In this document: positions 60,726-64,000 of the stretch, piece after piece | Layout: each line of letters begins with the position of its first letter | Numbering within the stretch: position 1 is the first letter of the stretch | NCBI RefSeq assembly: GCF_041397485.1 | Contig: NZ_JAWKWO010000005.1 | Span: 401,880-465,879, forward strand | DNA length: 64,000 bases | Source of the DNA: Zhengella sp020637775 | Lineage (GTDB): Bacteria > Pseudomonadota > Alphaproteobacteria > Rhizobiales > Rhizobiaceae | Direction: 5' to 3' | Position numbers and translations under genes: made by a program | The notes under the pieces: model-generated | Seen by the model: only the letters and a program-made list of their open reading frames with translations | What the model was told of the DNA's origin: nothing | The model's database searches: none

Positions 60726-61700
60726 TCATTTCCTCCCCTGTTCCCGTTCAACCAGCAATGGCCGTCCGGCACGCTCATACCAGCGCAGGATGTCGGTCCA
60801 GATTTCCTCGGCAGTTTCGGCAAACCAGAAAAGATCGCGATCCTCGGGATCGATCACCCCTTCCTCGACAAGGAAATCTGGGTCGAACACCCGCTGCCAG
60901 TAGTCCTCTCCGACGAGGATGACCGGCAGTGGCGCGATCTTGCGCGTCTGTATCAGGGTGAGTGTTTCGAACAGTTCGTCGAGCGTGCCATAGCCCCCCG
61001 GAAACACCACCAGCGCCCGCGCGCGCAAAAGGAAATGCAGCTTGCGTATCGCGAAATAGTGCAATCGGAAGCAAAGGCCGGGTGTCAGATAGGGGTTTGG
61101 AAACTGTTCATGCGGAAGCGTGATGTTGAGGCCCACGGTCGGAGCCCCTGCGTCATGCGCGCCGCGATTGGCAGCCTCCATCAGCCCTGGGCCACCGCCG
61201 GTCAGGATGACGAGCCTTTCACCTTCGGGAAATCCGGCATTCCCGACCAGCCGGCCGAAATCCTGCGCGATCCGGTAGTAGCGGCTCTTTGCCTCGACCC
61301 GCCGTGCGATGCGCAATTTCCGCGCCAGATCCGCATTGCCCGGATTCCGGGCGCATTCGGCTTCCAGCATCGTGACGCTCCGTTCCGCAGCCGCCGGCTC
61401 ACAAACCCGTGTACTGCCAAAGACGACAATCGAGTGCCCGATCCCGTGCGTCTGGAGAAGATGCTCCGTTTTCTGGAAATCCAGTTGAAGCCGCACGCCA
61501 CGGGTGACGTCACTTCGCAGATATTCGGTATCCGCGTCGGCCTCGCGGTATTCCGGACTTTTCAGGATGGCGGCAACAAGGTCAGACGATCGCGGATCCT
61601 CGCTGTCGGGCTTCGGATCGGTCCATGGCAAGGGCTGCCGCCGAAGCGTCGGATGAGCCGGGTAAGGCTTTCCCGGCTGGGGTTCGTCGTTCCGTTTCAT
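60726..61700 (-). CDS. LOG-family (TIGR00730-like) nucleotide 5'-monophosphate phosphoribohydrolase
   Basis: 324 residues from the ATG at 61700. The hallmark motifs are 'VILTGGGPGLMEAANRGA' and 'VVFPGGYGTLDELFETLTL'. LOG proteins release the base from nucleoside monophosphates (cytokinin activation in plants) and are often mislabelled lysine decarboxylases. An extra ~100 N-terminal residues precede the core, as in the longer bacterial type. It ends two bases before the MBL start, so the two are probably co-transcribed. Confidence 0.86.
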   Translation of the reverse strand: MKRNDEPQPGKPYPAHPTLRRQPLPWTDPKPDSEDPRSSDLVAAILKSPEYREADADTEYLRSDVTRGVRLQLDFQKTEHLLQTHGIGHSIVVFGSTRVCEPAAAERSVTMLEAECARNPGNADLARKLRIARRVEAKSRYYRIAQDFGRLVGNAGFPEGERLVILTGGGPGLMEAANRGAHDAGAPTVGLNITLPHEQFPNPYLTPGLCFRLHYFAIRKLHFLLRARALVVFPGGYGTLDELFETLTLIQTRKIAPLPVILVGEDYWQRVFDPDFLVEEGVIDPEDRDLFWFAETAEEIWTDILRWYERAGRPLLVEREQGRK

Positions 61701-61963
61701 GACATCCCCCGTCTGCCGCGGGTCGCGCGGATAGGGCACGCATGCCCTACCGCTGCCCATTCCTGCGTGCCGTAAATTCGCTCCTGGCCACCACACGCTG
61801 CGTTCATTCACGATTCCGTCGTTGGAGTGCACGGACGCATACACAAGCATCTTCAAAAATACGCCGCGGGGCACCAAGGGGCAAGCCGGTCCTTGACGGC
61901 GGACACCGCCTTGCCGTCGCCACGCTGGGAAAAGGTCAGCACCGCGACTGGGTGGCACGACAT

Positions 61964-62803
61964 TCAGCCATGGTGCCCGATATCGGTGTCGGCGGAGGTC
62001 ACCTCGATGATCTCGGTGGTCATCTGGTCCTGCCGGGCGCGCCGGAACGCGCTTTCGAGCTCGGCCTGCCGATCGCGCACATTCGACCGGGCCCTGGCCA
62101 TAGCGGCGACGCGGGCGGCATTCTCGGCGGCGAAGCCCAGCATCAGAGCCTCGCAGATCTCGGTGAAGACATATTCCTCGACCAGCGCGGCAACAAGTGT
62201 CTCGGGAGCCAGCGTTGTCCGCACGCCGCCACCCCGCCAGGGCGCAAACCGCGTGAAGTCGAACGGAAAGAGCCGGCGGTGGACAAGCGGCAACGTCCGC
62301 TCTGCCGGATCGGCGAACACGATGCGCACCGCGAGCCCCGGGCTGCGCAGGACCTCGGCAAGGAGCGCGTCGGCGAGGCGTCCGGCGAAGGCGGGTATCT
62401 CGCGCGCATGGGCGACCATGTCCCCGGTCCAGACCGGTGGTGGATCGGAACCGAGCGCCCCGGCAGTGCGCGCGCCGACGACCATCAGCCGCGCGCCACG
62501 GTCCGCCTCGGCCCTGGCCGCTTCGGCCAGCCGGTCGGCATAGGCACCGCAGAACCCCTGAGTTCCGCCGACGACGATGGCAAGGCCCGGTCCCGGGTCC
62601 GCGATGTCCTGCGGCACGTCCGACAGCGCGGCGAGCGCCACGGAAAGCGCCTCGGCCACGGCCGCCTCATGCGCGCGGATGGCGTCCAGATGGGCGCGCG
62701 CCTCGATCTGATGCGCCGCCGCAATTGCCCGCAGCGTCGAAACGATGCTGTCGATCTGGCGGATGTTGCCGATACGCTCCTGTATTTCCTCCGGCCGGCT
62801 CAC
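61964..62803 (-). CDS. N-type F1Fo-ATPase gamma subunit-like protein
   Basis: 279 residues starting with GTG at 62803, overlapping the alpha stop (GTGA). The start 'EIQERIGNIRQIDSIVSTLR' and the end 'AARVAAMARARSNVRDRQAE' are the two long helices of the coiled-coil shaft, with the Rossmann-like middle ('LAIVVGGTQGFCGAYADRLA'). Coupling directly to alpha with no delta gene between is the mark of the alternative N-ATPase operon, where gamma is last. It should form the central rotor stalk. The sequence is unusually divergent and Ala/Arg-rich compared with a housekeeping AtpG. Confidence 0.85.
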   Translation of the reverse strand: MSRPEEIQERIGNIRQIDSIVSTLRAIAAAHQIEARAHLDAIRAHEAAVAEALSVALAALSDVPQDIADPGPGLAIVVGGTQGFCGAYADRLAEAARAEADRGARLMVVGARTAGALGSDPPPVWTGDMVAHAREIPAFAGRLADALLAEVLRSPGLAVRIVFADPAERTLPLVHRRLFPFDFTRFAPWRGGGVRTTLAPETLVAALVEEYVFTEICEALMLGFAAENAARVAAMARARSNVRDRQAELESAFRRARQDQMTTEIIEVTSADTDIGHHG

Positions 62804-64000
62804 CTTTCCTGCCCTCCGCCCTTGATCACGGCGGCAGAAACGCTGGCCACGAGCGCCTTGCGCGTTGCCGCATCCAGCCTGTCGGGCGCCGCCCGGAACG
62901 CAGCCAGCGCCGGGTCGGCATTGATGATCGGCACCAGCGCGGCCTTCACGTTTGCCATGGCCTCGGGCGCGACGTCATCGAGGGCGCCGTCGGTCAGCGC
63001 GGCGAACAGCGCCACCTGAGCCGCAGTGGGAAGTGGCGCATAACGCGCCTGCGCCAGAAGGGCGCCGATCCGCTCGCCTCGGGCGAGCTGCGCGGCCATC
63101 GCGCTGTCGCCGAAACCGCCGAAGCGGGCAAACACCTTCATCTCCAGATATTGTGCATAGTCGAGGCGGACCCGCCCCGCCACCGCCTTCAGCGCCCCCG
63201 CCTGCGTCTTGCCGCCGACCCGGCTGACCGAATGCCCGATATCGACCGCCGGGCGCTGGTTCGCCGCAAAGAGTGCCGCCGACGTGACGAGCTGTCCGTC
63301 GGAAATCGAGATCAGGTTGGTCGGGATATAGGCGGCGAGGTTCCCGGCCTCGATCTCGGCGATGGGAAGCGCCGTGAGCGACCCGCCGCCTTTTGCCTTC
63401 GACAGCTTCGCCGACCGTTCCAGAAGCCTGGCATGGAGATAGAAGATGTCGCCGGGATAGGCCTCGCGCCCAGGCGGCTGGCGCGAGAGCAGGGCAAGCT
63501 CCCGGTGTACGGCGGCGTGCTTGGTCAGGTCGTCGTAGACGATGAGCGCGTGTCCGCCCCGGTCGCGAACCCATTCGGCCATGGTCGTCGCGGTGAACGG
63601 CGCGAGCCAGCGCAGCCCGGGCTGCGCGGTGGCCGGAGCAACGACGAAGATCGTCCGGTCGAAAGCGCCGTTGGCGCGCACCGCCTCGATCACCCGGCGC
63701 ACGGCGGTCGTGCGTTGGCCAATCGCGACATACACCGAGACGATGTCGCTCGATTTCTGGTTCAGTATCGTGTCGACCGCGATCGAGGTCTTGCCGGTGC
63801 CGCGCTCGCCGATGATCAGTTCGCGCTGCCCCCGCCCGATGGCAAACAGCGAGTCGACCACCAGAAGGCCGGTCTCGACAGGTTCGGTCACGAAGTCGCG
63901 CTCGATGATCCGGGGCGCCGGACGTTCGGCCGTCCGGGTCTCCGTCGCGGTGACGGGTCCGAGGCCGTCGAGCGGTCGGCCCAGGGGATCGACGACCCGG
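62800..64000 (-). CDS. N-type F1Fo-ATPase alpha subunit (5' end outside window)
   Basis: About 400 residues are visible; the frame is open to the window edge. The P-loop is 'LIIGERGTGKTSIAVDTILN', where a housekeeping AtpA has GDRQTGKT, a difference common in the N-ATPase. Later parts are 'IVSVYVAIGQRTTAVRR', 'LIVYDDLTKHAAVHRELALL' and 'SISDGQLVTSAALFAANQRP'. Alpha forms the catalytic hexamer with beta. N-ATPases are mostly accessory and have been linked to Na+ or H+ pumping in halotolerant bacteria. The other subunits should lie upstream, beyond 64000. Confidence 0.92.
   Translation of the reverse strand, partial: RVVDPLGRPLDGLGPVTATETRTAERPAPRIIERDFVTEPVETGLLVVDSLFAIGRGQRELIIGERGTGKTSIAVDTILNQKSSDIVSVYVAIGQRTTAVRRVIEAVRANGAFDRTIFVVAPATAQPGLRWLAPFTATTMAEWVRDRGGHALIVYDDLTKHAAVHRELALLSRQPPGREAYPGDIFYLHARLLERSAKLSKAKGGGSLTALPIAEIEAGNLAAYIPTNLISISDGQLVTSAALFAANQRPAVDIGHSVSRVGGKTQAGALKAVAGRVRLDYAQYLEMKVFARFGGFGDSAMAAQLARGERIGALLAQARYAPLPTAAQVALFAALTDGALDDVAPEAMANVKAALVPIINADPALAAFRAAPDRLDAATRKALVASVSAAVIKGGGQER

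Noticed and set aside
1..64000. CRISPR array
   Set aside because: No series of identical 23-45-base repeats with regular spacers was seen; the only short repeats are the CATGAC motifs and the DUF4214 module.

Overview
The window reads as a chromosomal segment of an alphaproteobacterium, probably of the order Hyphomicrobiales (Rhizobiales). The support is high GC, the housekeeping block dacA-like / tmk / holB / metG / tatD / MBL in an order familiar from that group, and fragments typical of alphaproteobacterial mobile DNA. The exact genus cannot be told from the sequence alone.

Layout. (1) 1-6162, plus strand: the tail of a sugar ABC-transporter ATPase followed by a tightly packed polyol/sugar catabolic operon (FGGY kinase, 2-hydroxyacid dehydrogenase, class II aldolase, second FGGY kinase, HAD-IIA phosphatase). 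(2) 6293-14946, minus strand: conserved core genes (YbaK-like deacylase, PhnP-like MBL protein, TatD, MetG, HolB, Tmk, D-Ala-D-Ala carboxypeptidase, RlpA, a small exported protein). (3) tRNA-Ser(UGA) at 15063, after which the sequence becomes a patchwork accessory region. (4) 15.5-21.6 kb: two units, each with a divergent HxlR-type regulator and small enzymes (tautomerase, OsmC, methyltransferase; DUF4242, small dimeric-barrel-like protein, flavin-oxidase-like protein), cut by a recombinase-element scar and an IS701-like remnant. (5) 21.6-28.2 kb: a three-gene transglutaminase / circularly permuted ATP-grasp / large transglutaminase-DUF2126 operon.

(6) 28.5-42.3 kb: a mobile island. A leftward run of genes joined by 4-nt start/stop overlaps (AlpA-like HTH, P4/D5-type primase-helicase, small protein, DUF2924, large serine recombinase, small HTH protein) faces a rightward phage-like cassette (ParB-DNA methyltransferase, P27 terminase small subunit, two paralogous HTH proteins, small serine resolvase). 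Between the two arms sits a two-gene leftward cargo: a QueC-like PP-loop enzyme fused to a C-terminal winged helix, preceded by an unrecognised helical partner. The cargo is bracketed by repeated CATGAC motifs and an 11-bp perfect inverted repeat. It is the best candidate in the window for an undescribed (probably anti-phage) system. QueC-like enzymes are known in QatABCD and in type IV CBASS, but neither of those systems is present here.

(7) 42.3-49.2 kb: three large secreted proteins of unknown function arranged around a divergent promoter that carries an FNR-like box. One of the genes is frameshifted. (8) 49.5-55.8 kb: two giant signal-less proteins ending in near-identical DUF4214 modules. 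One is an RTX/cadherin-like protein. The other is an odd fusion of TRAP-type DctP and type-3 solute-binding domains with CARDB and RTX-like parts, as if a periplasmic binding protein had been made into a type I secretion substrate. (9) 56.0-64.0 kb, minus strand: MFS transporter, PHA synthase, beta-CASP MBL protein, LOG-family protein, and the gamma and (partial) alpha subunits of a second, N-type F1Fo ATPase.
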